Positions 1-11,896 are shown, counted from the first letter of the stretch. The stretch: DNA of 64,000 nt from Cadophora sp. MPI-SDFR-AT-0126 (GCA_020747065.1 JAGMVK010000013.1:930001-994000), one strand, 5' to 3'. The notes: generated from the letters alone by a model not told the origin. Program-made: numbers and translations.

Positions 1-375
1 TTGCTCACCCGGGTCATTGCCATAGTGAATGCGGAGATGGAAGCATCGGAGATCAAATAGGACTTTTCCGTCTGGCCTCATTCTGAACTACAGGTAATGC
101 TAAAGAAAAAGTGTATATGTCGACATCGTGAGCCGCGGCGTGTGTAACTTTAAATCTCTCGCGTAACAGGCTCACTGGAAAAGTCCCTGAGCGTCAAAGA
201 CCGGAATATACAAATCAATATAGGCATCCGAAACAATCGAACAACCGAAAGTCAGTGGTCATGATTTGACAAAACATGTGCCTTCGATACGAACAATTGA
301 TCATGAGCGGGAGGCACCCTCCATTAGGAAGGACAGCAGCTACCGCGAGATCGAATGCGGTGAGAACGGGAAAAA
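1..375. other. Intergenic, left edge
   Basis: No supported gene is seen on either strand. It presumably holds the 3' flank and terminator of the oxygenase gene that ends at 376. I see no repeat or RNA gene. Confidence 0.5.
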
Positions 376-1446
376 TTAAAAAGCTTCAACAGCCATGCTT
401 GAGACTATGTTCTCGGAAGGCTCCTCAACAGCATCCTGAAACTCCACCCACCCACTCATCTTCTGCAGCAGATGCTCCCCATACACCGCCTCATCTCCAT
501 TGACGCTCTGCACGACACAGTCCAAGCCTGGCTCGAAGAAGAATGGGACTGAGTATCGCCCTTTCAGATTGCTTCCTTGCTTTTTCGAAGACCGAACTCG
601 ATGGTACGTGGCAACCCACTTGCCACCACTGACTTTTGCCATTAAGTCACCGATATTGACGACCATACTTCCAGGCACATAGGGTGCTGGTATCCATTCT
701 CCTTCACTGTTCCTGACCTCTAGCCCACCAGTCTTGTCCTGGTGCAGTAAGGTGAGAATACCGGAATCGGTATGCGGCGTACAAATCAATTCTTGTTGGC
801 GAGAAGCGGGGACTGGAGGATAGTGGAGAAGTCTGAGGGTGCTCAACGAGTCTTTCAGATAGTGGTCGAAGAATGATGAAGGCTTGTCCAGAGCGATGGC
901 TAATAGAGATAAAAGCTTTGATGAGAGAGTCTGGAGCTCGCTGTGCAAAGTCTCACATCGGGCTTGGAAATCTGTATTAGAAGCAGGGAAAACATTAGGC
1001 TCGGTGAGATCGAATTTTGGGCTCACGAGGGCTGATGTGCTTCGCCTGCTGGAGGGATTGCCAAGTTCAAATCCCTCCTTGAGATTGTCATCTCCTTCTT
1101 GTGGAGGAAAGTACCTGGAACATGGATCAGTGCGATGTACTAGATTTGGGAATTGTGTTCTCATGTACCCCCTGTAGGTGTTTTTGTTTGTCGGAACGAA
1201 GGACTTCTTTGCAAGCTTCATTTTCTCATTCATCGTCAACCCCTGGGGGCCGAAAAAGTCACCACAAATTTCGAAAACATCGTCGTGGGTGTATGTGAGT
1301 GGTAAGTCTGTAAGATATGCGAAGCCAGTGGTTGAGAAGACCTCATTTAATCGTGAAGCTAGAGTTGCCAAGTCTTCTGGCTCGGGGAAGGGGGAAGACA
1401 GAGCAGCAAGAGAGACGATGGGAAGAGACGAGAACGAGGTAGACAT
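376..1446 (-). CDS. 2-oxoglutarate/Fe(II)-dependent oxygenase, isopenicillin N synthase-like
   Basis: Non-heme iron oxygenase of the isopenicillin N synthase-like superfamily, normally cytosolic. The substrate cannot be told from sequence. Exons: complement(376..1114, 1169..1446). The 54-nt intron (1115-1168) is in frame and could be read through, but removing it joins YRG to YFPPQEG, followed by NLKEGFELG, the usual family pattern. The spliced protein is 338 aa, typical length. The iron facial triad is His207-x-Asp209 (in TPHTDSG) and His264 (in TYHRV). The 2-oxoglutarate arginine is in GRYSVPFFF near residue 279. The start is the second in-frame ATG (MSTSFSS); nine further codons lie upstream at 1473. 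There is no signal peptide. Such enzymes occur in secondary metabolism and in purine, hormone or flavonoid-like oxidation, but no cluster partners adjoin it. Confidence 0.85.
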   Translation of the reverse strand: MSTSFSSLPIVSLAALSSPFPEPEDLATLASRLNEVFSTTGFAYLTDLPLTYTHDDVFEICGDFFGPQGLTMNEKMKLAKKSFVPTNKNTYRGYMRTQFPNLVHRTDPCSRYFPPQEGDDNLKEGFELGNPSSRRSTSALVSPKFDLTEPNVFPASNTDFQARCETLHSELQTLSSKLLSLLAIALDKPSSFFDHYLKDSLSTLRLLHYPPVPASRQQELICTPHTDSGILTLLHQDKTGGLEVRNSEGEWIPAPYVPGSMVVNIGDLMAKVSGGKWVATYHRVRSSKKQGSNLKGRYSVPFFFEPGLDCVVQSVNGDEAVYGEHLLQKMSGWVEFQDAVEEPSENIVSSMAVEAF

Positions 1447-2497
1447 CTTAGAAAAGATAAGAAATAAAGGCAATGAAAGACTTAGCTGGGAGTGGTGGCG
1501 GACGTCTGGACATATATACCCAGTTATCCGACAGTCTTAGTCGGTACAGTTCTTCTCTTGAGGCGAACTCCATCAAAGTTACTCCGTACACCTGCATCTA
1601 AAGCAAGACTGCAGAGTCGACGATTATCAAATGGTTGAAAAGCAACCATCTTCCCATTAAAACGCTTGAGGCGTGGGAACTGCGATCCTGTTTCGTGTAA
1701 GCGTCGTTTTGATTGACATGTCGTTGAGGTTGTCCAGTTAAAGTGCAGCCCACCCAGTCTTGGTCGTGTGCTCAATTGCCAGATACACTGGGGACGCCAT
1801 GATGGATATGGATAAAATATCCCCGCCTCTCGATGACTGGCTGCCACCGCAAACTTGAGACCCAGTTGGTGTTCGGGATGACGAGAGGTGGAGAAGAAGA
1901 TGATGCATCGGATCAAAAATTAGCCCTGGTGGTCTGGACTTCTTCTCCTTAGTCAGCGGTCTTGTCTGGAGCCGATCTCACATGACTCCAAACTGATACT
2001 CACTTCAGTTAAGGTATGATCACGATAGATGAAGAAGTATTAGAGAAATCGAACACTTTTCAATCAATTTACTTTGTCTTCCACAACCCAGGAAGTCCTT
2101 TCTCGCTCGGTCACATGACTACATCTTGCGATGGAAATACCATGGCACGAAGGTGTGTACAAATCGTTGACAACGAAATGAGGAGATGAAGGAATGATAG
2201 AATCAGAATTCACACGACCCCGTTCTACTTCTTGGACGCACCGACTTGTATTTCTTTCGCTTTGGAAAACAATAAAAACAAAAGAAGACCCACTAAGCGA
2301 GCGGAAAAAGGGGAGAAAATAAATGCAGACTGCTCGTGGGCAACGCACAAAAATCCTTAACACCATAACTTTTTATTAGAAATCTTCAAGGGATAGAAGT
2401 CCAAGATCAACATGCTGATTGCAAATCGCCAAAAGCACAATTCTCGCCAGCGAACGGACGATGCCGAAGAACATCGAAGCACAGTCGTGGTCCTTCT
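1447..2497. other. Intergenic, promoter side of the oxygenase gene
   Basis: About 1.05 kb without a convincing coding region. Open frames here are short and lack recognisable motifs or splice-compatible partners. The part next to 1446 must contain the oxygenase promoter. Confidence 0.4.
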
Positions 2498-3102
2498 TCA
2501 CCTGGACCTAAGAAAGCTCTGCTTCACCTCCCAATAGGACTTCTGGAGCCTCTCTCCAACAGTCAACTCGCTGCTGGACGTCTCGTATACCCAAGCTTGA
2601 AGTTGAGGCGCTTCCCCAACCATGCCTAGTGGACTGTCGCAGTTGTTCTCGTCTCCTACTGCATGACTGTCTTCAGCCCAGTCGATATGTGGTTCTTTCA
2701 TCAAGTCGCATTCCGTAATCGGAACTTCCGCGCGCATAATTGATGGATGCACGACCATGACGGCGTCCTGTTCAGGTGTTCTCGTGGAGTAAGTGGAGTA
2801 ATGTTGAGAACTCGGTGCTTTAGAAGTTGTTTCGACGCCACTCTTGGGACCGATGTTACTGTCGACGGAAGTATCGTGTTGGAGTGGGTCGATACTCGTG
2901 CTCGCTCCCCAAGAACTGCTCTCAGGCTGTAGGCCGCGTTGATCGGATGTTTTTGCAGGAGGGATCTTCGTTCTGCATCCTCCAATCCTGCCGTCCACCG
3001 TCAGCATAATGAAAAATGAACGTAATGATCTGGATGGAAAACATTCTAAGCTTACTCTGTGTGCTTCAAAGGTGCTGTCTTGGGCTTCTTGTCTTGAGCC
3101 AT
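2498..3102 (-). CDS. Hypothetical protein, low complexity, C-terminal LQKSYWEV motif
   Basis: No family recognised. Model: complement(2498..2987, 3056..3102), 178 aa. The start ATG lies in CTCACAATGGC, an excellent fungal initiation context, and begins MAQDKKPKTAPLKH. A 68-nt intron starts GTAAGC, has a CTGAC branch point and ends GGCAG, and the frame is kept across it. The product is hydrophilic, Ser/Thr-rich and probably disordered, ending GERLQKSYWEVKQSFLRSR. The alternative is an unspliced open frame of 304 codons from 3412, which reads through the intron. Its C-terminus resembles that of the hypothetical gene at 4911-5923 (GEAP... then RL(Q/E)K..WEV). Both genes are on the minus strand and may be diverged relatives. 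No transmembrane segment or signal peptide is seen. Confidence 0.4.
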
Positions 3103-4910
3103 TGTGAGTGATGCGCAAAATGGAAGGATTACAATGTTTGACTCGAATTGGAGTGGCCGCATATACACAAGGCTTTGGTGTAACGATCTTTGGCTCGGAC
3201 GTACGTCTTCGAATTATTTCAGGATATTGTATGTGGGTGCCTCTCTGAGATTCAGAACTTTTAATGTTGACAGAACGGCCGCACCGGAAGTGCAAACGCT
3301 TCGAGAAACAATGTAAGTGAACGAAAGATCGGTTGATCGGGAAGGTAAGCCACAACGCGGTGAGTGGCATAACAAGAAAAGTTTGGTCAGCATCATTGGG
3401 CCACGAATACAAGAGTAGGTTTCGAAGGCACCTGCAGGGTCTCGAGATGTAGCAATGACAGCTTTGGCTGCTAGTGATGTCCCTCCGAGGCTACCCCCCT
3501 TCTTAACTATAATTGCTTGCTGTCCTCCAGATTTAAGCACAGGTGGTAGACCATTGGATGGAAACACAGAAGATCAGCAACTGAAGATGACAAGAATGAC
3601 ATTGTGAGCTTCTACCCAGGCCTGGGGGTGTTGGTTGCTGATAATTAGATTACTTCGACTGCCTCGCCACTTGGGCAATTACAAGATCCTGCAGGCACGA
3701 TTCGTTCCCAGTATACAGAGGGAGAAGACACCTGCCTTACACTGCCACAACAAGTCTCGATCCCATGGTTGAGAGGTACGCAAAAGAGTTGAACTCTCAC
3801 AACATAGGTCACACGAAATGAAATCCCGTCCAGTCATAGGGGTTGCTTCTTGCACAGTTTTGCCAAGGGAAACTTGAACTGTTGTCAGGTATGCTAGGTC
3901 CGTACAGTACATGCAGTCCATCGGGCGTTGTGAACTCTCGCGGCCGTGCATTGGAGTGCGGCCAAAACTGGCTGTGACCTCTTGCCTATGCCTGTATGAG
4001 GCAGGAGGCCCGAGGCAAAAGGTACCCGCGCCGCTCACGCCGCAAATGAAGCGCAAATCAGACAATTAAGCGCGTTGAATTACGCATGAGCGCACCATCT
4101 CTGCCGCTTTTGCCGCGCTCTCTGTGTTCTGCCGCGCGTCAGCTCTCTTTTCACACACCCGCACTTGAATCGGGCGTGATTTCACTTTCACTTTGAGCTG
4201 AGACGTGAGAGCGGACCGACATTGGCCCCAATCAAAATGCAAAGCAGGGTTATTGTTTGAAACTCGAAACTTGATTGTTGGCGGGAAAATACACCAATCC
4301 ACGAAAGCTTCACTGCTAGGTGAATCTTTACCGTGAATGTACGAGCTGGCGAATAAGACAGTTCGAGAAAATTCCTAAGCCGCTGGGAACTTGAGCTTAA
4401 TGGCCAATGTCTTCTTGCATCTGAAGCACCTGCCGTGTTCATCAAGAACGGAATAGTAGTTCGGAACCCGCATGGCTGTTCGATCCAGCCGATACGTAAA
4501 CGTAATTACGAAAGAAGAATAACCGATTGCTCCCCACCTTGGCACTTGCGGCGTTGGTGGAATGAGACGCAATGCTTGGTTAAACTTATTGCTGCGACTG
4601 ACTCAAGTACAGGGAATCTGCTTCAGCTCGGCTAGATCTAAGAATGTGACAGCCTTGTCATCATTGACGGACCTCTGGTTTTGAACCAAGCAGGCCTATC
4701 AAAACAGAGCATCGGCAGACATCGCCTAGATAAACTTCTTTCGCGTCACCGACTAGGATCTGCAGATCGACATGAACGCCCAATACTGACTTTTGAATGC
4801 CATACCAGAACAAAACAGCCTGAGTAATTCTTGATGTATCAACCAAGTCTGAGCTGGAGGCATGCATTAGTGAGAACTCCATGATCATTAGGTGTGTAAC
4901 CCATCACAAT
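3103..4910. other. Intergenic or unresolved
   Basis: About 1.8 kb. A minus-strand frame at 3567-3214 starts MFPSNGLPPVLKSGGQQ and has plausible amino-acid composition, but I find no splice pattern or motif to support it. The rest shows only short frames. Nothing else is recognised. Confidence 0.3.
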
Positions 4911-5923
4911 TTACAACTTCTCCAGTCTGTCAACCTCCCAATTGGGCTTCTCGAGCCTTTTTGTAAGAGACAGTTTACTGTGGCAGGTTTCAATACGCCC
5001 ATTGCTCAAGCTGGTATCGAACTTTGGTGCTTAGAAACTATGGTCGAAGATTGATTGACCATGGCCAGACGATGTATTGGGGATTCAAGCTTCTCAGGAT
5101 GGAAGATGAAGTTCATTTGATGACAGATCGGAAAACACAATTACCTCCTCCAGAGCTGGGCCCATCTGAATTGCTTGAGGACCCATATTGACCACTTGCA
5201 GTCTGATCGGTGGTATGGAGCATATTTTGACCGAATGTTGACGTTCCAGTTCTGGTTTGAGACAAATCAGAGGGAGTTGAGCTGCGGTCAACTTTCGACT
5301 GGCGCGCGTCTTTGCTGGAATAAGTATTGGCTATAAGATTTGGGCTGTCGATAGGATGCGGGCCGCGAGGAATTCTCCTAGCCTCCAGTCGGCTAAGGTA
5401 TTGACTTTCAAGCTTAAATTGCGTAGTATCAGCAATGTCGAGTAGAATTGGAAAGTTCTTAGAGAACTGACATCTTCTGGGAGTCCTCTCCCACTTTCAT
5501 CATCATGAACTATTGGATAGCCGCTTCGCACTGGGCTGCCTCGTATGCAGAAACTGTACTGTCCTCCGAGCAGGAAATGTCGTCAGGACGAGTGGTGACT
5601 TTCAAGCTGGTGAGACTGAATGTCCAGAATGAATTCGTCAGCCACTGGAGAAGGGGTGGTCGTGCTCCCGCTATGTAGAAATGAACGCCTCCCGTCGCCT
5701 AGAAGCAATATTCCGTGCTGAAATGCGTCCCGAACGAGCCTGTAGAACCCTTTAACACGAACCAGGACATACGTCCAATCTCAGCTTTCATGCTCCAAAT
5801 TCTCGGGCTCCTGCTTGTGTCCTGCCAAAAGGCATCGTTCGCTCGGGCACGACAAGTCCTTAGCATGGCTCGCTTTTCTGGGCGAACCTTTTTGAGTGCT
5901 GAATTGTAATGCCTCTCAGCCAT
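4911..5923 (-). CDS. Hypothetical multi-exon protein, C-terminal LEKPNWEV motif
   Basis: No known family. Pieced together as complement(4911..5029, 5145..5412, 5472..5698, 5773..5923). The third listed block contains one in-frame TGA and must itself carry a 3n intron, most likely 60 or 63 nt around 5560-5625. Start: MAERHYNSALKKVRPEK. All other junctions keep the frame: a 74-nt intron with GTATGT donor, a 59-nt intron with GTCAGT donor and CTGAT branch, and a 115-nt intron. The predicted product is about 234 aa and Ser/Thr/Gln-rich. It ends SKLSLTKRLEKPNWEVDRL, which matches in style the C-terminus of the gene at 2498-3102. The unresolved TGA means this could be a decayed gene. No signal peptide or membrane segment is seen. 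Confidence 0.4.
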
Positions 5924-7080
5924 TGCCTCCCAAATTATTCATGATAAATTCGCGTGAATATGAGCGCAAGTATCAGGGCCGTCTCCAGCTTCCAGACAAG
6001 AGTGGGACAATTTCCCCCTCATCCTCCACAGCCAGGGTCGTTAACTCATCATAGATAGGCTCAAGGCGGTAAGATTAATCTTTCTCCTTTGGTTTGTCAT
6101 ATGGAGAACATTCAAGCTTCTCAGGCAATGCTTCCGCTCAGAAAAGTGCCCTCGAACAACGATAAGGAATTTTTGCCAATCATGCTGAAGATCCTTTAGC
6201 TCACCAAAAACAGCCATCTCGAAGTCTTATGGGCTGGCGACTTGTGAGGTGCAAGCACTTCGATACATTTGCTTCGCAGACACACCCAAAAAAGGAATCA
6301 ACGTCCCCGACCGCAAGTGAAGTGTTTTGGAACCACATACAGTTGTTCGAATTCCTTCACAAGCCTTGCAGCTCCTGCCTTCTGGATGGCGACATCATTG
6401 AGGCAAGCAATACATCGCAGCATCTCTCACGGGAGGCGTAAAAGGTTGCAAACCATCAGATAAATTTCGGAATCCCACCTCAAGAACTAATTGTATTCAT
6501 TAGTCCTCCGCCGAATCCGCCCTAGAACCCGCAAAACGCTCTATAACACGTATGATGCGGAAATGTACAGGGGGGACGACCGAGTAAGTCCGGAGCACCT
6601 GCGATCCTAGCGAATGAGAAATCATTGTACGAGAGGATTTGGATGATAAGGATAAGGCGGTGTTGCTGTTTCGATGCATTGAGTAGATATGGATGATGCA
6701 CGTTGCCTTTGAGCCTGAGATCAGAGAATAGGTCCAAAAGCCGCTAAAACCAGACGCTGATCTGTATCGCTTACAGTACAAAGACGAATTTCCTCAGCCA
6801 GCTCGGTTCAGTGCCTTCTCAGCAATTCCTAGTATTCTACAATTATCGCAAGTGTGGAGTACCCCAAATATCTTAATCAGATGATATGTTCTATACTATC
6901 TTCTTTTAATATCATATACGAATGTCTTCAGTTCTTAGCTACGCTTCCCGTTCACGTCTGCTTAGTCATGAAGCCTATCCTCGCTCTTCTTTACACCGAG
7001 AATAGTTCTTTTTGTAATTCAAAAGCCAGTGAGCTCAATGCAGAGATAATGTACTGATTCTCACATACGACATATCAATA
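5924..7080. other. Intergenic
   Basis: About 1.16 kb without a supported gene, moderately A+T-rich towards the carboxylesterase start at 7081. It presumably holds divergent promoters for 5923 (minus) and 7081 (plus). Confidence 0.45.
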
Positions 7081-8934
7081 ATGTCTCAAGTTACTCGTTC
7101 AAAAAGACTCATAGCTTCTGTCTCTAGCGCGGTAGCCGCATTCGCTGTCGGCGTAGCGTTCTGGTCACTTCAAAGGAAACACGACACCCAGTCAATTGTT
7201 GATTTGGGATACTCGCAGTATCAAGGCGTGGCTCTGGAATCTGGAACGACACAATACCTTGGGATCAGGTATGCTGCACCTCCAATCGGACACTTAAGAT
7301 TCAAAAAACCAGCAAAGCCATTACAAACAACAGTAGTCCAAGACGCAACAGCGGTCAGTTCTGATCCGGGACATGCATTGGTGATGATCACTAACATATC
7401 ACCAGTTTCGTCCTGTGTGTCTTGGGGCTGGTGCTGATTACCCATCGTCTTCTCATGACGAGGATTGCCTGTTCATAAATGTTTGGAGACCCACGTCGGC
7501 TACCCCTGGATCGACTTTACCCGTTTGGGTATACATTCAAGGAGGAGGCTATGGAGGAAACTACAACGCCAACTACAATGGATCAACAGTTGTGGCAACT
7601 TCTGGACATGAAATTGTTTTTGTTAACTTCAATTATCGAGTTTCTTCATGGGGCTTTCTTGCCAGTGAGAAGGTCAGGGCGGATGGTGATCTAAATGTTG
7701 GTCTCCTCGATCAGAGGCTGGCGTTGGAATGGGTACAGGAGCACATTAGTAAAGTTAGAGTGATCATACCTTTGATAACATCAACTAACATTGTAGCCAG
7801 TTTGGCGGTGATCCGAAAAAGGTTGTCGTGCACGGTGTCTCCGCTGGAGCTGGTTCCTTGGCCTTGCATCTCGCAGCATAGTAAGCAATCCGAGACCATG
7901 ACAACAAACATTGCTGATGGCGTATAAGCGGTGGTCGAGATGATAAGTTGATGCGGGGTGCAATACTAGAGTCACCATTCTTCCCGACCCAGCCTAAGGT
8001 AGCAGACCTTGAGTGGCAATTTGACAATTTTGTCAATACAACAGGTTGCGCTGGATCTTCAGATGAGCTGAAATGTTTACGATCAAAAGACACAGCAACA
8101 CTTCAAGCTGCTGATGTAGCTATCCCATATCCCAGTCGAATTGATACTCCTCGATTCTACTGGACTCCTACTACCGATGGTGATTTCATTCGAAATCATC
8201 CATCCAAGATGTTCGAAGATGGCAGTTTTGTCAACGTTCCTCTCATGATTGGCGGTACGTACTTAGCTCTCCATTGAAATACTCAGACGAAGCATTGACA
8301 TTGCAAAGACGACACAAATGAGGGTACTGGTTTCGCAGTTGACGCTACGACCCCAGAAGAAGTTGGTACTTTTCTTCAGGACAACTTTCCCCTCCTAACG
8401 ATTCATGACACTGCGGTCATCAACCATCAATACCCTCTCATGGAGACCCTTCCTCAACATGGAAATTACTTCCCATCAGCAGCAGCGGCATACGGCGATG
8501 CAGTATTCTCATGTCCTAGCCACCACTTGTCGCTTGCATTCTTAACCTCTAAATCTCCTTCACAAGTCTGGAATTATCGTTACAACGTCTTGCAAGACGA
8601 CCTCGTTGCTGCCGGACTCGGTGTTCCGCATACTTCCGAGACCCCGGCTATCTTTGGAGTCGGCAATACAGGCATTCCAGATGAGAACAGCAGCTATTTG
8701 ACTTACAACAAGAACATCGTGCCCGTGGTGATGAATTATTGGATAAGCTTTGTAAAAAGTCTGGATCCGAACTTGCTTCGTCATGAAAGCGCTCCAGAGT
8801 GGGAACCATTTGGCAGGGAAAGTCAGAGGAGGATATTGTTGGAGACGAATAGGACACGAATGGAGGACGTGCCAGACGATCAGAGGAAAAAGTGCGAGCT
8901 TTGGAAAGGATTGGCGAGCACGATGGAGCACTGA
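7081..8934 (+). CDS. Type-B carboxylesterase/lipase, secreted or membrane-anchored
   Basis: Alpha/beta hydrolase of the carboxylesterase type-B (COesterase) family, cleaving carboxylic esters. Exons: 7081..7353, 7406..7753, 7801..7880, 7929..8254, 8309..8934. The four introns are 47-54 nt and the protein is 550 aa, family length. Residues ~9-31 form an N-terminal hydrophobic segment preceded by KR, a signal peptide or anchor. Early motifs include YLGIRYAAPPIGHLRF and the EDCLFINVW type-B signature. The oxyanion loop is IQGGGYGGN. The nucleophile is Ser221 in HGVSAGAG; most relatives have GESAG, so Glu is replaced by Val. Acid is Glu347 in DDTNEGTGF and the base is probably His450 in GVPHTSETP. 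The triad looks intact, so it is likely active. The junction HISK|FGGDPKK fixes the second intron. Substrate unknown. Confidence 0.88.
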
Positions 8935-10169
8935 GGGGCGTGACTTGACCTGGTCAATGAAGCTCGCCAGTTTCTACTCCTGAGTTGACAAAATCACAAC
9001 AAGTCAAGACCGATCCGTCAGGAATATACGATATAGGATATGTATTCCTCACATACCTGACTGATAGGTGGGCCGAGTGCGCTTGTCACATCTTCAGTGT
9101 TTCGGCTGTCTCATCAAACTACTTCGCCCCTCTCAAGTCGCTCCGCAAGTGTGATGTTGGCATTTGAAGTCTCGTATTCCAATTGCTGCATCTGAAATTA
9201 TCCTTACGCAGTCCCCGCACAGTTTCTGCCTGTTTTACATTGCGCGCCTTATTCAGTATCTTCGGACGCCCCAGTTCGGGCAGAGATGTCGTCAAGTTCG
9301 GCCGGATTCTGCTACACGAAGCCTTGAGCGAAGTATGTGAATTGTTGTTTTCGTGGTGGCTTTGGGGCTCGTAGGGCATTTTAATCCAGAGGCAGCGGTA
9401 ACATGGCCTGTGCTGGTGGAGTGTCCATTTATGGAGGACATGGATGCCTTCCAGACAGGTCTTCCTAGCGTAAAGCTCGACGAAAATGAGATAGAAGGAA
9501 AGTGATTCCCTTCCAGATAGAGGCCATTAATCTCAAGCTATCAACGGATTTTGTAATGCGAATAACGAATCTGATTTTGTAGCAGATATAAGTGCCCATA
9601 CTTCGGCCATGATTCTCACTCACTCCATGTAGAGATATCCCAGTACAAGTTGTTTTTCATGAACTTTGTGTTATGAAACGACGATACGCTTTCGCAGTGG
9701 TTTGTTGACAAGGAGTTTGTGAAGCTGATAACTAGATCTTCTCTCCAAAACTTGGAGTCGGTGAACAACGTATGAGTAGCTGGACTCTTGTAACTATCGT
9801 TGTTGGTCCCTCAGAGTATCAGAGACGTGGGCTAATCTAACGACTTTCTTAGAGCCAAACAAAATCCGACCTACCGAATTAGAGAAAACATCAGCGAATA
9901 ATTTGCTTTCCATCAATGTCGAATACACCAGTTGGAGGTATTGAAGGCCGTAGCGAAGTTTCAAGATTTCCTTGACTTGACAACATGAGGTTTAAACAAA
10001 AATTGAAAATGATTCAAAACCCAGACATCGTCATTTTTCGCACGGGCCAGTTCGCGAAGGCGCGTCAAACCAGACCAGACTCCATGAACATCTTTGGAGA
10101 TCCAGACCTCTCACACCATGTTTGCGCCTACCACATACCGAAGTCACGAATAATACTTAGCCATATGCA
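8935..10169. other. Intergenic
   Basis: About 1.2 kb between the carboxylesterase and ARV1, both on the plus strand. Only short frames without motifs are present. It should contain the carboxylesterase terminator and the ARV1 promoter. Confidence 0.45.
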
Positions 10170-11133
10170 ATGCCCATCTGCATAGAATGCCGATTTCCTG
10201 TCAAGACCTTATATACCGAATATTCCGGCGCAGATGACAAGTCTAGCGGTCATGGAGTGCGCCTTACGGTATGCAAGAACTGCGGACGCTTTTGCGACAA
10301 ATATGTAGAACATGACAATGTGGTACTTTTCATAGATCTAGTTTTGATCAAGCCGCAAGTATGAATTCTTTACTGACAGTGGGAATGTTACTAATTGCTG
10401 AAGGTATACCGGCATTTACTGCACAATACTTTGATGCGCGAACACGACCGATTCGATGTACATCCCCAACATTTCCTCTCGATGTGCTGCAGCCAACTAA
10501 TAGCACATCTAGCCCTCTATAATCCGACTTGGGATACTCCTCCTGCTCTTCGACGTCTATCTAACATGGGCACGAATCGAGAAGCAAACCTCCTCTACCT
10601 CTCCAACGACCGACAATAACTTCCTCCGCCTCGCTCAACAACCCATAGTCTTCCAATACGTCTTCTTCCTCATCTTATGCGCTCTCTCGACACTGGCATT
10701 CCACATGTCAATCCGCTTCCTTACCTCGTCGCCTCTCTCACCCCTAGTGCTCTTCGGGCTCATCCCACGATACTCACGACCGAATTCAGTCAGCACAGCT
10801 CTACTAGTCTCCTCGTCTACAAAGCTCTTCCCGATATTAATGGTTATCTGGGAGTATGATGTGCCTGCGGCTGCTAGATCGCTGGGGTGGGCAGTGGTTG
10901 CGAACAATGTTGAGGCGCTGAAGATCTTGCTGGATTGTGGTTATGGGACTACGGCGATATTGGCTACAGTGGGAGCAATTAGTAGGTGGATGGTCGGTAG
11001 GGGTATTCTATGGGTAGTGGGATTGGATGGTGTCGACACGGTGGGTGATTCGGGCGTTGCGGCTGACGGGCAGGCGCTGTGGGCTTTGATTGAGCTTGGG
11101 AGGGAATGGGGCGGTCGGTTAGGGCTTGGGTAG
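10170..11133 (+). CDS. ARV1: Arv1 family protein, ER sterol/GPI-intermediate homeostasis
   Basis: Arv1 is an endoplasmic-reticulum membrane protein needed for sterol distribution and GPI-anchor intermediate transport. Exons: 10170..10358, 10404..10457, 10513..11133; 287 aa. The N-terminal Arv1 homology domain is clear. A zinc-ribbon-like CIEC (from residue 4) is followed by VRLTVCKNCGRFCDKYVEHD, giving two CxxC pairs, and then VLFIDLVLIKPQVYRHLLHN. The third exon opens IIRLGILLLLFDVYLTWARIE, the other family hallmark. Hydrophobic segments follow in the C-terminal half (VFFLILCALSTLAFH, LFPILMVIW and the region around 10970-11030). The tiny 54-nt middle exon is well supported because both junctions restore the family sequence. 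It converges on VMA9, 300 nt away. Confidence 0.93.
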
Positions 11134-11433
11134 TGAGAAATCTCGATGAAGATTGTACTCGACATTGGCAGCCTGGAATCGTCTTTTATGAAGGGAGAAG
11201 TACGTGATATGCTGTCAAACACATCGCCTATTCGAGATAGCAACGCAACATGTCCTAGGCAACCTCTGCGATCATCCATTCTCTACCCTTGAGTGTGCCA
11301 GACGTATCCCATTCCGTAACATTATACACGACTTGTAAAAGCCCAAGCTATAATCCCGTATCCTCAACGCCAAATTGTACATCCATGCACCTCTCTACTA
11401 ACATTGATGCCTTCCTCGCCGGCCTTCCTCCCA

Positions 11434-11896
11434 TCAATCCTTCACAGTATGATTTCTCAGGCCCGAGGCTCGCGGTACGATGAGTGGATGCCATTGTGCT
11501 AGGAACGTAATTGCTAGAAACTCATATCATTAGAGACTTGTTTGGAGACGGAGTTTCCAGGGAAAAGAGGAACGTCCGTACCCCACATGATGTAGCAGCT
11601 TGCGAATGAAAGAATCAGGGAACTTCGCCAGATCCTGCGAGCTTGTTAGCAGCAGCTTCACTTGCTTCCATCTCCTGATATGACATCGAGAGCCAGAAGA
11701 TTCTAAGCAGGAGTTCATACGTTTGTGTCTCGCCCTTAGGTGCGAGGAACCAACCTGCGACACAGGCAAGCGCAACTACCACGAAGCCGATGATGATGCT
11801 CCAGCTACGTACACAATAAGCGTTAGCCAGCCTTATCGAATAAGATGCCTTCTGCATTCAATCAAATCATGGAGCTTCTGCGTACCCGTTCGCCAT
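11434..11896 (-). CDS. VMA9: V-type ATPase V0 subunit e (Vma9)
   Basis: Small hydrophobic subunit of the membrane V0 sector of the vacuolar proton pump. Exons: complement(11434..11513, 11582..11634, 11721..11804, 11886..11896); 75 aa, the usual Vma9 length. The first exon is only 11 nt (MANG). Splicing then gives GWSIIIGFVVVALACVAGWF, LAPKGETQTIWRSSLILSF, ASCYIMWAITFLAQWHPL and a short tail, which matches fungal subunit e along its length. Two transmembrane helices cover residues ~5-25 and ~36-58. Three introns (81, 86 and 68 nt) interrupt a 228-nt coding sequence, so the gene has no single long ORF and is easily missed by ORF scanning. Vma7, another subunit of the same pump, lies at 49646-50178. 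Confidence 0.92.
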
